A stretch of 64,000 nt of DNA from Desulfitobacterium metallireducens DSM 15288. Lineage in GTDB: Bacteria > Bacillota > Desulfitobacteriia > Desulfitobacteriales > Desulfitobacteriaceae. The stretch is taken from NCBI RefSeq assembly GCF_000231405.2, contig NZ_CP007032.1, forward strand, positions 682,001 to 746,000, read 5' to 3'. Of this stretch, positions 22,850-32,400 are shown piece after piece. The translations under genes and the position numbers were made by a program. Numbering within the stretch: position 1 is the stretch's first letter; each line of letters starts with the position of its first letter. The notes under the pieces are model-generated. The model searched no databases. It was not told the origin of the DNA and worked only from the letters and a program-made list of their open reading frames with translations.

Positions 22850-24096
22850 CCTTGAAAAGCAGGTTTGCCCTCTTCTTATCGGTAATGGGGCCGGGAATTG
22901 TGACAGCTTTTGCCGATAATGATGCCGGTGGAATTGCAACTTATGCTTCTGCAGGGGCTAATTATGGCTATGCGCTGATTTTTACAATGATTGTAAGCAC
23001 CGTTTTTTTAGCGATTGCTCAAGAAATTTCAGCCCGAACTGGAGCAGCAACCGGTCGTGGTCTAGCTGACTTGATTCGTGAGCAATATGGTGTCCGGTGG
23101 ACCTTGTTTGCTATGGCTGTTTTAATGGTTGCTAATTTAGGAACGACGGTTTCTGAGTTTTCAGGGATTGCCACAGCATTTGAAATATTTGGCGTCAGTA
23201 AATACATCTCAGTTCCTTTAGTTGCCTTCATTATTTGGTGGCTGGTTATTAAGACAGATTACGAAAAGATTGAGAAGATTTTTCTTCTACTTTGTCTTAC
23301 CTTTTTTAGCTATGTTATTTCTGGGGTGATGGTCCATCCACCGTGGCATGAGGTTATGATTCAATCTATTACTCCAAATTTTTCGGGTTCACCGGCTTTT
23401 CTGTTGATGGCTATCGGCGTGATTGGAACAACCATTACGCCCTGGGGTCAGTTTTATGTTCAGGCCTCAGTTGTCGATAAAGGGATTACCTCTAAAAACT
23501 ATCGGTATACGCGCTGGGATGTTCTCATTGGTTCTTTCTTCACAGGATTTATTGCTTTTTTTATCATCGTAGCCACAGCGGCAACGCTTTTTGTTAATCA
23601 TATTCCGATTGAAACGGCTAAAGATGTAGCCATCGCCTTGAAACCCTTAGCTGGGGAATATGCGAGCTTGCTCTTCGGCTTTGGTTTGCTCGGTGCGTCT
23701 GTATTAGCTGCTTTTGTGCTTCCTCTCAGTACGTCCTATGCCGTTTGTGAAGCATTTGGGTTTGAACATGGTATCAGTAAATCTAATCGAGAAGCACCTG
23801 TCTTTTTTGGGCTGTATACGGTAATCATTATTTTAGGGGCTGCCATTGTGCTTTGGCCTGGGCTCTCCCTCTATCATGTCATGCTTTTCACGCAGGTGAT
23901 CAACGGAATGTTGCTCCCGCCGATTCTTATTTTTATGGTGCTTATCGCGAGTAAGAAAAGTATTATGGGCGAGTATGCAAATACGCCTTTTTTCAACGGG
24001 GTGGCTTGGTTTTTTAACGGGATTCTTATTGTTTTGACTTTGCTTTTGTTGCTTTCAACACTGTTTCCAGGGCTAACAGCCAGGCTGTTTGGCTGA
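22846..24096 (+). CDS. NRAMP-related Mg2+ transporter (NRMT type)
   Basis: A 416-aa, about 11-helix member of the SLC11/NRAMP superfamily. The metal-site segments depart from Mn/Fe NRAMPs. Helix 1 reads ADNDAGGIATY where DPGN is expected, and helix 6 reads TTITPWGQFY where the MPH methionine-histidine is expected. Loss of the thiophilic Met and the M-box control match the NRAMP-related Mg2+ transporters described from clostridia. ATG overlaps the stop of the MgtE-N/CBS gene (ATGA), so it is translationally coupled to it. Mg2+ uptake is the likely role. Confidence 0.88.
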   Translation: MTLKSRFALFLSVMGPGIVTAFADNDAGGIATYASAGANYGYALIFTMIVSTVFLAIAQEISARTGAATGRGLADLIREQYGVRWTLFAMAVLMVANLGTTVSEFSGIATAFEIFGVSKYISVPLVAFIIWWLVIKTDYEKIEKIFLLLCLTFFSYVISGVMVHPPWHEVMIQSITPNFSGSPAFLLMAIGVIGTTITPWGQFYVQASVVDKGITSKNYRYTRWDVLIGSFFTGFIAFFIIVATAATLFVNHIPIETAKDVAIALKPLAGEYASLLFGFGLLGASVLAAFVLPLSTSYAVCEAFGFEHGISKSNREAPVFFGLYTVIIILGAAIVLWPGLSLYHVMLFTQVINGMLLPPILIFMVLIASKKSIMGEYANTPFFNGVAWFFNGILIVLTLLLLLSTLFPGLTARLFG

Positions 24097-24145
24097 GCAA
24101 CAGGAATGGCCATTTATTTTAATGAAGGGAGTTCCTTAATTTATA

Positions 24146-26305
24146 ATGCAGCAGGATTGGCTTCAAATCCTGGAACAGGAGACAGAAGTTAAATTAAATG
24201 ATGTGCAGAAGCAAGCGGTTCTTCAAACGGAAGGGCCGGTGCTTCTTTTAGCAACTCCAGGTGCAGGAAAAACAACAGTCTTAAATTTCCGAATCGCCTA
24301 TCTTATCCTGGAAAAAGGAGTTTCTCCAAGCCATATTCTAGCTTTAACCTTTAGCCGCGCAGCGGCTCAAGATATGGGGGAACGTTTTCATACTTTATTT
24401 GGACGGCGCATACCTGAATGGGTGCGCTTTTCAACCATTCATAGCTTATGCTACCGGATTGTCCGCACATGGTTTCAGAGGGTTAATCAATCCTATCGCC
24501 TCATTGAACAGGAACAAGGGGCTTTCAGTAAAAGTGCCGTCCTGCGTCAGCTGTATGAGTCAATCAATCATACGATGTTAACTGAAGATAAGCTTGAAGA
24601 GTTGTCACAAGCCATTGGGTATATTAAAAATAGTTTGATGTCCCGTTCCGAGATGGGCGAGCTTGAGGTTAAAGTAAAGAATTTAGAGGAGATTTATCTG
24701 GCCTATGAAGAGTACAAATGCAAGGCACATGCTCCTATTATTCTTCTCGACTTTGATGATATGCTCACCGTTGCATATGACATTTTACGAAAACAGCCTG
24801 ATTTGATTAAGGCGTATCAACAGCATTATCGCTATATTTTGATGGATGAAAGTCAAGATACTTCGCTTGTCCAAAATAAAATCGTCGAACTTCTGGCTCA
24901 ACCGCAAAACAATCTATTTCTTGTCGGAGATGACGATCAAAGCATCTTCTCGTTCCGGGCAGCAGATCCTCAATATCTCCTCAATTTTCACGCGATCTAT
25001 CCTCAAGCTCAGATTCTTACTATGGATCAGAATTATCGAGCGACTCAAAAGTTGGTGGCTTCTGCTAATGAATTGATTCAGGCAAATCAAAAGCGATATC
25101 CCAAGAATATGTTTTCAAAACAAGCTTCTGGTGAACCGCCGCGGATTCGCCAGTTTGGAACAAATGAAGAAGAGTTGGAGTATCTGGTTAAGTCCTTGAA
25201 GATGAGACCTCTTTCCCAGAACGTGAATTCGGTCGCGGTACTGTATCGAAATAATCTTTCAGCCGTACTTTTAATGGACCGTTTAGAGCGAGCTGGGATT
25301 CCTTTTTATATGAAGGATTTTCGCGACCGCTTTTTTAAGCATTGGGTGGTTGAAGATGTTTTGAACTTTTTGCGATTTTCATATAGCGATAAGAATGTAA
25401 CGCTTCTCGAAAAGATCTTCACGAAGTTTGACTCGTATATCTCAAGAAAACAGATTGAATGGCTTAAATCCTGCCCCTCTAAGGAGTCTGTATTCGATCG
25501 TTTAGCGGAAATTCCAGAGACCAAGGAGTTTCGAAAGAAACGGTTGCTTCAATTTAAACGGGATTTTAAACGCTTAAATCATATGTACCCCATTCCGGCA
25601 CTTCATTTTATTCGTGAGGACTTTAAATATGAAGAGAAAGTAAAAGATTTCGCAGATCGCTTGGGGTATTCCATGGAAGTGGTAAGGGAGATGCTCGATA
25701 TTCTGGAGACCCTTGCAGAAGATCAGCAAGATCTGACAGCCTTCGCTAACCGTTTGAAGTCGCTCGAAGAAGCAGCAATAAACTCAGCTCAAAATAGAGG
25801 AAAACCAGTGGTTACGCTGTCCACTTTACATGCTGCTAAGGGTTTAGAGTTTGACGAGATATACTTAATGGATTTAGCTGAAGGAATTCTTCCTGCTGCA
25901 GATGCGATTAAAGCAGTCGAACAAAAACAAGGTGCAGCGATGGAGGAAGAGAGACGTCTTTTCTATGTAGGGATAACTCGGGCGAAACGCAAATTGGAAC
26001 TCTTAAGTGTCCAATTTCAAAACCATCAGGAAGTTTTACCTTCACGATTTGTAGTCGAGTTAAGCCAAATTCTTAGAGTTAAAGAACAACCTGGGGAGGT
26101 TAGACCTGTTAAAGAAATTGCAGATTCTTCACTAACACGTCTTATTATCAAGAAAGGTGCTCTCGTTCGGCATAAGAAGTTTGGAATTGGTGAAATTACA
26201 AAAGTAGAGGGCGATATAATTTTTGTTCAATTTAAGGAAGGATTAAAACAACTTTCTGTAGAATTGTGTTTGTCAGAGCAAATTATAAAATCAATAATTG
26301 AATGA
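24146..26305 (+). CDS. UvrD/Rep-family ATP-dependent DNA helicase
   Basis: A 719-aa SF1A 3'-5' helicase of the UvrD/Rep/PcrA group. Visible motifs are Q-motif LNDVQKQAV (about 17), Walker A ATPGAGKTT (36-44), motif Ia LTFSRAAA, motif II MDESQD (about 232), motif III GDDDQSIFSFR, motif IV DQNYRAT, motif V LSTLHAAKGLEF and motif VI EEERRLFYVGITRAKRKL. A C-terminal Tudor-like segment (VRHKKFGIGEITKVEGD) is typical of PcrA. ATG at 24146 with GAAGGGAG upstream. It may be the main PcrA or an accessory paralogue; the window cannot decide. Confidence 0.92.
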   Translation: MQQDWLQILEQETEVKLNDVQKQAVLQTEGPVLLLATPGAGKTTVLNFRIAYLILEKGVSPSHILALTFSRAAAQDMGERFHTLFGRRIPEWVRFSTIHSLCYRIVRTWFQRVNQSYRLIEQEQGAFSKSAVLRQLYESINHTMLTEDKLEELSQAIGYIKNSLMSRSEMGELEVKVKNLEEIYLAYEEYKCKAHAPIILLDFDDMLTVAYDILRKQPDLIKAYQQHYRYILMDESQDTSLVQNKIVELLAQPQNNLFLVGDDDQSIFSFRAADPQYLLNFHAIYPQAQILTMDQNYRATQKLVASANELIQANQKRYPKNMFSKQASGEPPRIRQFGTNEEELEYLVKSLKMRPLSQNVNSVAVLYRNNLSAVLLMDRLERAGIPFYMKDFRDRFFKHWVVEDVLNFLRFSYSDKNVTLLEKIFTKFDSYISRKQIEWLKSCPSKESVFDRLAEIPETKEFRKKRLLQFKRDFKRLNHMYPIPALHFIREDFKYEEKVKDFADRLGYSMEVVREMLDILETLAEDQQDLTAFANRLKSLEEAAINSAQNRGKPVVTLSTLHAAKGLEFDEIYLMDLAEGILPAADAIKAVEQKQGAAMEEERRLFYVGITRAKRKLELLSVQFQNHQEVLPSRFVVELSQILRVKEQPGEVRPVKEIADSSLTRLIIKKGALVRHKKFGIGEITKVEGDIIFVQFKEGLKQLSVELCLSEQIIKSIIE

Positions 26306-26323
26306 TCAAGGAGGCGTTGTTTA

Positions 26324-27511
26324 ATGAGTTTTAAGATTAACGACCACATTACATATGTAGGGAAAATCGATTGGGAATTACGGAAATTTCACGGTGAGGA
26401 GTATTCAACGCAAAAGGGGTCATCTTATAATTCTTATTTGATTAGGGATGAAAAAACGGTTCTTATTGATACCGTTTGGAAACCTTTTGGTAAAGAATTC
26501 GTGGAAAATCTTAAACAAGAAATTGATTTGACCAAAATTGATTTTATTATTATGCAGCATTCAGAAGTGGATCACAGCGGAGCTCTTCCTTATTTGATGC
26601 AAGAGATTCCGAATACGCCTATTTATTGTACAGCAAGCGGGAAGAAGATTATCCAGGGACATTATCATCAAAATTGGAACTTCGTTGAAGTTAAAACGGG
26701 GGATAAATTGAATCTCGGTCAGCGAGAAATTACTTTTATAGAAGCAAAAATGCTGCATTGGCCGGATACCATGTTCTCGTATCTCTCAGGAGATAATATT
26801 CTGTTCAGCAACGACGGTTTTGGGCAACATTACGCTTCAGAACATATGTATAATGATTTGGTTAACCAGGATGAAATTGCTACAGAAGCAATGAAGTATT
26901 ATGCGAATATCTTGGCTCCTTTTAGCAAAATGGTGGTTGGAAAAATTAACGAGCTTGAAAAATTATCATTACCCATCGAGATGATTTGTCCAAGTCATGG
27001 TATCCTCTGGCGTGATAATCCGATGCAAATCGTCAAAAAGTACATGGAGTGGGCCACAGATTATCAGGAAAACCAAGTGACCATTATTTATGATACGATG
27101 TGGAATAGCACGCGGAGAATGGCTGAGGAAATTGCATTAGGGCTTCGGGAGGCAGATCCCAATTTGACGGTTAAGCTCTTTAATTCAGCGCGTTCAGATA
27201 AGACGGAAATTATTGCGGAGGTTTTCCGCTCGAAAGGAATTCTGGTGGGGTCACCGACGGTCAATAATGGATATCTTTCGTCGGTTGCAGGAATTTTAGA
27301 AGAAATTAAAGGAATGAAGTTTAAGCAGAAAAAAGCAAGTTCCTTCGGAAGTTATGGATGGAGCGGCGAAAGTGCAAAATTGATTTCTGAGGAACTCCAA
27401 AAAGCCGGTTTTGAAGTGGTTGATTCAGGACTTCGTTTGCTCTGGGTTCCTGATGAAGAAGCTTTAAATCAATGCAAAGAGTTTGGAAAACGGGTCGGGG
27501 AAGCATTTTAA
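26324..27511 (+). CDS. fprA: A-type flavodiiron protein (FprA)
   Basis: A 395-aa soluble O2 or NO reductase of anaerobes. The N-terminal metallo-beta-lactamase domain has the diiron ligands HSEVDHSGA (H-x-E-x-D-H), a later CTASGKKII segment, SNDGFGQH and CPSHGILW. Residues about 250-395 are a flavodoxin domain (IIYDTMWNSTRRMAEEIA for FMN phosphate, GSPTVNNGYLSSVAG). No rubredoxin domain is fused. ATG with AAGGAGG at 26310. Protects oxygen-sensitive enzymes such as those elsewhere in the window. Follows the helicase by 18 bp but probably has a separate role. Confidence 0.95.
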   Translation: MSFKINDHITYVGKIDWELRKFHGEEYSTQKGSSYNSYLIRDEKTVLIDTVWKPFGKEFVENLKQEIDLTKIDFIIMQHSEVDHSGALPYLMQEIPNTPIYCTASGKKIIQGHYHQNWNFVEVKTGDKLNLGQREITFIEAKMLHWPDTMFSYLSGDNILFSNDGFGQHYASEHMYNDLVNQDEIATEAMKYYANILAPFSKMVVGKINELEKLSLPIEMICPSHGILWRDNPMQIVKKYMEWATDYQENQVTIIYDTMWNSTRRMAEEIALGLREADPNLTVKLFNSARSDKTEIIAEVFRSKGILVGSPTVNNGYLSSVAGILEEIKGMKFKQKKASSFGSYGWSGESAKLISEELQKAGFEVVDSGLRLLWVPDEEALNQCKEFGKRVGEAF

Positions 27512-27528
27512 GATAACGTACTAAATCA

Positions 27529-27570
27529 TAAGGCTTGAATGTCGTATATTGCGCATTCAAGCCTTAATTT
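27529..27570 (+). terminator. hairpin after fprA
   Basis: A perfect 13-bp stem TAAGGCTTGAATG (27529-27541) with 27554-27566, with a weak T tail. Confidence 0.75.
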
Positions 27571-27609
27571 GTGTCCTTAATATATTTCTTAATAGAAGGA
27601 AGCTATAGC

Positions 27610-27756
27610 ATGAATGAGATTGAAAAGCGTCGAAGTATAAGAAAGTATATCAATAAACCAGTTGAAGATGAAAAAATAAATAATCTAATTGAGAGTGCAA
27701 GGCAATTTGAAGCCTGCACTTTGGCTATGCTTACTTGTTTTTTGGCGATAATATAG
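27610..27756 (+). pseudogene. 5' fragment of a nitroreductase gene
   Basis: From ATG 27610 (AGAAGGAAG upstream) the reading MNEIEKRRSIRKYINKPV... is the canonical nitroreductase N-terminus, with ESAR of the FMN-binding segment. At about 27703 similarity ends and the frame continues into unrelated sequence to a stop at 27756 (48 aa). The rest of the gene is absent. It borders a higher-GC patch carrying the DUF1254/DUF1214 genes, so it was probably cut by an insertion or deletion. Distinct from the intact nitroreductase at 135-938. Confidence 0.75.
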
Positions 27757-27804
27757 CTGTTTTAACATGGGAAAAGTCGACTTTATTGTAGGGAACATCG
27801 CACA

Positions 27805-28389
27805 CTATGGTTGCGTCAACGAAGATAGTTGTAGCTGCTTCGAGAGCCTATAAGCGGTCGGGAGGTCGCTGTCGCTGCCGACCAAAACGCGACCAATAAT
27901 AAGCACCGAATTATTTGGCGAAGAAATCTGTGACACCCCCTGCGGCACGGCCCCTTGCCAACCGGGACCGCAGATGAGGTAGGCTCCAGCCTCTGTTCCT
28001 GTGGTACGTTTACCGACGTAGGCAAAGGTAGTATTTTTCGATGGATCGGTGAACTGCACACTGTAATAGCGACCGACCATGTCCGGCACATGCAAGATTT
28101 GCGGCCCTTTGCTGAGGTCTAACCAGCCGATCGTGATGAGTGTGTCACGGTTCACGCCAGTAGTTGTTAAGTGCGAGCCTGATGAATGGAGGGGGTCTGC
28201 AAATTGCGCTTGAGGTTGCGTATAGAGCGTGTTAATTGGGACAGGGCCCTCACCAAACCCTTTAACAAGGATCGCTCTCTTAAACACGGACAAAAGCATA
28301 CGCGGCAAAAAGTAGATGACAATGAACCATGCAGCGACCATGAATGAACCAAAAATCAGCAAATGCTCGTATCTCACATGTTCCATCAT
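27805..28389 (-). CDS. DUF1254 domain protein, membrane-anchored
   Basis: A 194-aa protein with one N-terminal membrane helix (HLLIFGSFMVAAWFIVIYFLP region) and a DUF1254 domain (GVNRDTLITIGWLDLSKGPQIL, VPDMVGRYYSVQFTDP, GWQGAVPQG). The domain is normally found fused N-terminal to DUF1214 in one protein; here the two are separate genes in reverse order. ATG at 28389 overlaps the DUF1214 stop. The upstream longer frame has no ribosome site. Function is unknown in the family. Base composition is visibly richer in G+C than the neighbours, suggesting transfer. Confidence 0.8.
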   Translation of the reverse strand: MMEHVRYEHLLIFGSFMVAAWFIVIYFLPRMLLSVFKRAILVKGFGEGPVPINTLYTQPQAQFADPLHSSGSHLTTTGVNRDTLITIGWLDLSKGPQILHVPDMVGRYYSVQFTDPSKNTTFAYVGKRTTGTEAGAYLICGPGWQGAVPQGVSQISSPNNSVLIIGRVLVGSDSDLPTAYRLSKQLQLSSLTQP

Positions 28390-29051
28390 TTCACCTCCAC
28401 AATTGGCGGTACGTTGTATTTTCCGTCTAGAATTGTCGCACCAGGCATATATACGCGTAACCAAAGAATGAATTTACCCGAGGGCGCGGGCAGCCAGTTG
28501 GATTCACAACCTGCCGGAGCGGTGTTCTGAATGTAAATATCAACAGAGCCGTCGGCGTTTGGTACGAGTCCCGACCGATCACTCACGCTATACCGATTGA
28601 TTGAATTCGCCACAAAGCGATTCATCGCATCACCCATGGTCAGTGACCAGAACGCATCATTCGGCGGGAGTCCACCCGTAGGAAAGCGCATGATGTAGTC
28701 GTGCTCTCCGGAGAGATCATGACTCGCGCCATCTACGGATGTGGTCCAGTACATCGCCTCTTGCGGTATGTTTACTGGGCCAGGAAAGGCTAGGACACAC
28801 GCAGCGCGCATGAACATGCCATTGTCAGGTACGCTTAATCTAAACATGGTGGTCCATCCGTTGACCTTTGTGGCCTTCAGTTTCGCGGTAATTTGGGCCG
28901 TGACAAGCGACAGCCCGAAGCCGACGAGAATGCCTTGAATCACGTCAGTTCTCACAGGTCTTGTTTGGATAAAGAAGAACGATTTTATCATGACATAACC
29001 GCAGATCACACCGCTGATCATCAATAGATAATTATACGCTTTTTTGGTCAT
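28386..29051 (-). CDS. DUF1214 domain protein, membrane-anchored
   Basis: A 221-aa protein: two N-terminal hydrophobic segments (about 8-28 and 38-55), then a DUF1214 domain with its signature order PNDAFWSLTMGDA, NRYSVSDRSGLVPNADGSVDIYIQ, and SNWLPAPSGKFILWLRVYMP. First gene of a two-gene unit with DUF1254 (ATGATGA overlap). Family role unknown; proteins of this type are often annotated as exported enzymes without evidence. The gene pair stands between two gene fragments and has higher GC than its surroundings. Confidence 0.82.
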   Translation of the reverse strand: MTKKAYNYLLMISGVICGYVMIKSFFFIQTRPVRTDVIQGILVGFGLSLVTAQITAKLKATKVNGWTTMFRLSVPDNGMFMRAACVLAFPGPVNIPQEAMYWTTSVDGASHDLSGEHDYIMRFPTGGLPPNDAFWSLTMGDAMNRFVANSINRYSVSDRSGLVPNADGSVDIYIQNTAPAGCESNWLPAPSGKFILWLRVYMPGATILDGKYNVPPIVEVK

Positions 29052-29079
29052 TTAGTTATTCCCTCCTAGTTCTGCCCGT

Positions 29080-29265
29080 AGTGGGGATCGTTACATTTGC
29101 CGGGAACCCCTTACAAAAATTAAAGTTATTGCCTTTCCTGAAATAACTCTTAAAGAGATAACCGACAAGTTAAATATACTGACAAACAACTGGGCATATC
29201 CAACTTCAGGTATTATAATTCTTGCAATTTTAGGATTCGCGACTTTTCATGCATTATTCAAGTGA
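29080..29265 (+). pseudogene. C-terminal fragment of an unidentified membrane protein
   Basis: One frame runs open without a plausible start from about 29080 to TGA at 29263-29265. It reads ...VIAFPEITLKEITDKLNILT followed by a hydrophobic helix GIIILAILGFATFHALF and Lys. Codon use is AT-rich like the host chromosome, unlike the adjacent DUF1214 gene. It looks like the 3' end of a host gene whose 5' part was lost when the DUF1254/1214 segment arrived. The family is not recognised. Confidence 0.45.
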
Positions 29266-29368
29266 GTTAACGACACAAGTGCTTCGCATAATTCTTATCC
29301 GCGAACCAATTGTAGGATTATGTGCAGTTCAGGCCGGACGGATCTATCACACTTTTTAAGATTTAAAG

Positions 29369-29408
29369 AGGAAGAAGCCCACTTTTTAATTAAAGTGGGC
29401 TTCTTCCC
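29369..29408 (-). terminator. hairpin at the end of sbcC
   Basis: GGAAGAAGCCCACTTT (29370-29385) pairs with AAAGTGGGCTTCTTCC (29392-29407), ending one base before the sbcC stop. The minus-strand tail CTCTTTAAA is only weakly T-rich. Confidence 0.7.
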
Positions 29409-32400
29409 TTATCCCACTTTAAACGCGGCTACGCTTCCTTTAGAGGTTGGCGTAACTTCAAGGCGGGCGTCAATTCTCTCTTTTAGCTCGGGAACGTGGG
29501 AGATGATTCCGACTAAGCGGCCTCCCTGCTGTAGATCGAGCAGGGCTTTAATCGCAAAATCGAGAGACTCAGGATCTAAGGTTCCAAAGCCTTCATCGAC
29601 AAAAAGGGTATCGAGGTGAATTCCTCCCGCATAGGACTGGACAACATCGACTAAGCCTAAGGCTAAGGAGAGAGAAGCGAGAAAGGTTTCACCACCGGAT
29701 AGGGTTCCGACTCCTCGGGCGAAGCCGGTGTAGTTATCAAATACTTCTAAGTCGAGACCGCCAGCTGTATTTTTACGCGCACGATCCATCGTCCGTTGCA
29801 GATAATAACGGCCTCGGCTCATTGTTTTCAGCCGCTCATTCGCGGCGAGTGCGACATCATCGAGTAATGCTCCAAGGACAAAGCGTTGAAGCGTGAGGCG
29901 GTAATCATTTTGGCCGTTGGCAACTTCAGAAAGCCGTCCAATGACCGCATATCGGGAAGAAAGCGTCTCGGCTTTTTGCTTAATTTCGTTCAATCGGTCA
30001 TACCAGCGTTTTTTGGATTCTAACGTATGGAGAAGTTCAGAATGATGACGCAAAGCAGTTTCGTACTCTTGCTGAAGCGTTGCAGCAACCTGATGAAGTC
30101 TTTCTAAATCGGGACGGGCGAGAGCTTCTGTCCTTTCTTTGCTTCGTTGGACGCGCTGTTTAGAGGCACTTAAGTTGAGTTCAAAGTCTTTAATATGTTC
30201 CTGGACTTTCATAATTCGTTCAGGCGGCCACTTCGATTGGGCATATTGCTCAACGGTTAGGAATCCAGAGGTTTCGAGGCGGGCGTTAAATTCAGCCTGA
30301 ATTTGGATTAAGCGTTCTTGAGTTCGGCTTAGGTTGGCTAAGGTATTATCAAAGTCGGCTTGAAGTTTGGTGAGGTTTTGAAGCGAGAGTTGCTCGTTTT
30401 TCTGCGCTTCTTCCCAGTCGAAGTTCAGCCGGGATTGAAGCGTTTGAGTTTCTTGCAGGGCTTTTTGCAGGGATTGGGGATCTTGAAGCTCAGTGGGAAC
30501 GTTCCCTTGACGTTCTTCTAAAATAGCTTGGGCTTTTTGAACTGCTATATTAGCTAACTCCCAAGCTTTTTCTGATTCTACCTGTTCACTCTCTAATTGG
30601 GTTCGTTGATCCGCCCAGGTGGCTACTTCGTTGCGCAGCGTTTCAAGTTGTTGGGTAGCTCTTAGGGCTTCCTGGTAGGTGGAACGGGCATGTTCGAGTT
30701 CAGAAGTTAGGGTGACGAGTTCCATTTGAGCATAGTTTCCGAGTTCCTCACTTAAGCTTTGAACTTTTTGAGCGGATAGGTCGCGTTCGTTTGATTCCTG
30801 ATGATAGGATGTTTGGAGGAGTTTGACGTTGTTTTCTGCTTGCTCGAGTTCTGTATGTTTTCGTTTGAGGGTGTTTTCATCCGGCGTATCTGAAACGAAG
30901 GCTGCAGGTTGAGGATGATGAGTGGAACCGCAAACGGGGCAAGATGTTCCCTCAGCGAGTTGAGAGGCCATAACTCCGGCTTGACCATTGAGCCAGGCTT
31001 GTTGAAGTGCGGAATAAACTAGCTTTAACTCCTTGAGCTGGTCCTCAGACTGCTCTAGCTTGCGCAAGCTTGAAGATAATTGGCGCTCAGCGGTGAGGCA
31101 TTTTTTCTTTTCACCTTCTAGATTTTGCCGCTTATCAAGGAAGGATTGAAGCTTTTCCAATTCCATGCGACGTGACGGGGCTTCAGTGGACAGGAGGAGG
31201 AGAACTTGGACTTGTTCAGCTTTTGATTGCTGAGTTTTCTGGGCTTCTTCGAGTTGAAGTTGGAAATGATTTTTACGTTCTAGAGCTGAATGGAGTGCTT
31301 TCTGTGTTTCAAGTGCTTCCTTACGTGATAAGGCAAGCGCTTGCACTGTCCCTGAAAGTTGCTGGAGACGATGAATTTCGGCAACTGCTTTTTCGCGTTC
31401 CGGAGCTTTATTTTCTTGAGCCTTTAAGGTCTGTTGGGAAAGTTCAAACTGTTGCTTCCCGGACTGCAGAGCTTTTTCCTGAACTTCCTGGTGAGCCTGC
31501 AGTGTTTTGACATCTTGGGTTTGTTGGTTGAGTAGCGTTTCAGTATCGGCTATAGTGGCTGCAGCGAGGGCTTTAGTAAGGTCTTGGCGAAATTGATCCA
31601 CAACGGAGATCTTCGTAATGAGTTTATTGAGCTCATCTTCAGCGGTCTCGCGTTCCTTCCATTGATCTTCAGCCTGGGTGGCTGTCGTAATTTCAGCTTG
31701 GGCGTTCTTTAGCTGTTGCTCCAATTCGCCAACCTGTTTATTGAATTGAATTTCATCTTGGCGCTTTTGCTCGAGTTCCGTTTCCAAATCACTTAAATTT
31801 GCAACGGAAGCTTCTTGGAGAATGAGTTCTTGATCATGAAGCAGTTCTTTATGGAGTTGGGTTAGTTCTTTAGCCTTGGCTTTGAGTTTGTCTTCTATTA
31901 AACGATATAAATCGGTTTTAAACAGGGTTTGCATAATCGCTTCTCGTTCGTCTGAAGAGGCGGTTAAGAGTTTGCGGAAGTCTCCCTGAGGCAAGAGGAC
32001 AACTTGGCGGAATTGTTCACTCTTGAAGCCGAGGAGGGCTTCCACTTTTTCGGTGACTTCCCGCCACGAACTGGCCAGCAATTCATAGTTACCGTATTCT
32101 GTATGGAGATAAAGTTCAGCTTTGGCTGGGGCAATGGTTGTCCCTCCGCCGCGCTTGCTGGGACGTTCTTGCTCTGGCCAACGATTGACTTTATAGTGTT
32201 TTTCGCCGATTGCAAATTCAAATTCGACCTCTGTTTGAATGGAAACATCGGCATGATCGCTGCGCATGGATTTGCCCGTGCGTGAGCTCCCGCTAGTCGT
32301 TCCATACAGCGCAAAGCAAATTGCATCCAAAATTGAGGTTTTTCCTGAACCCGTTGGTCCATTAATCAGAAAGAAGGAGCGCCCCTTTAATTCCGCAAAA

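Noticed and set aside
31964-32362. Overlapping ORFs of 90-130 codons antisense to or out of frame with sbcC and other large genes
   Set aside because: They overlap strongly supported genes, lack ribosome sites and show no recognisable protein features.
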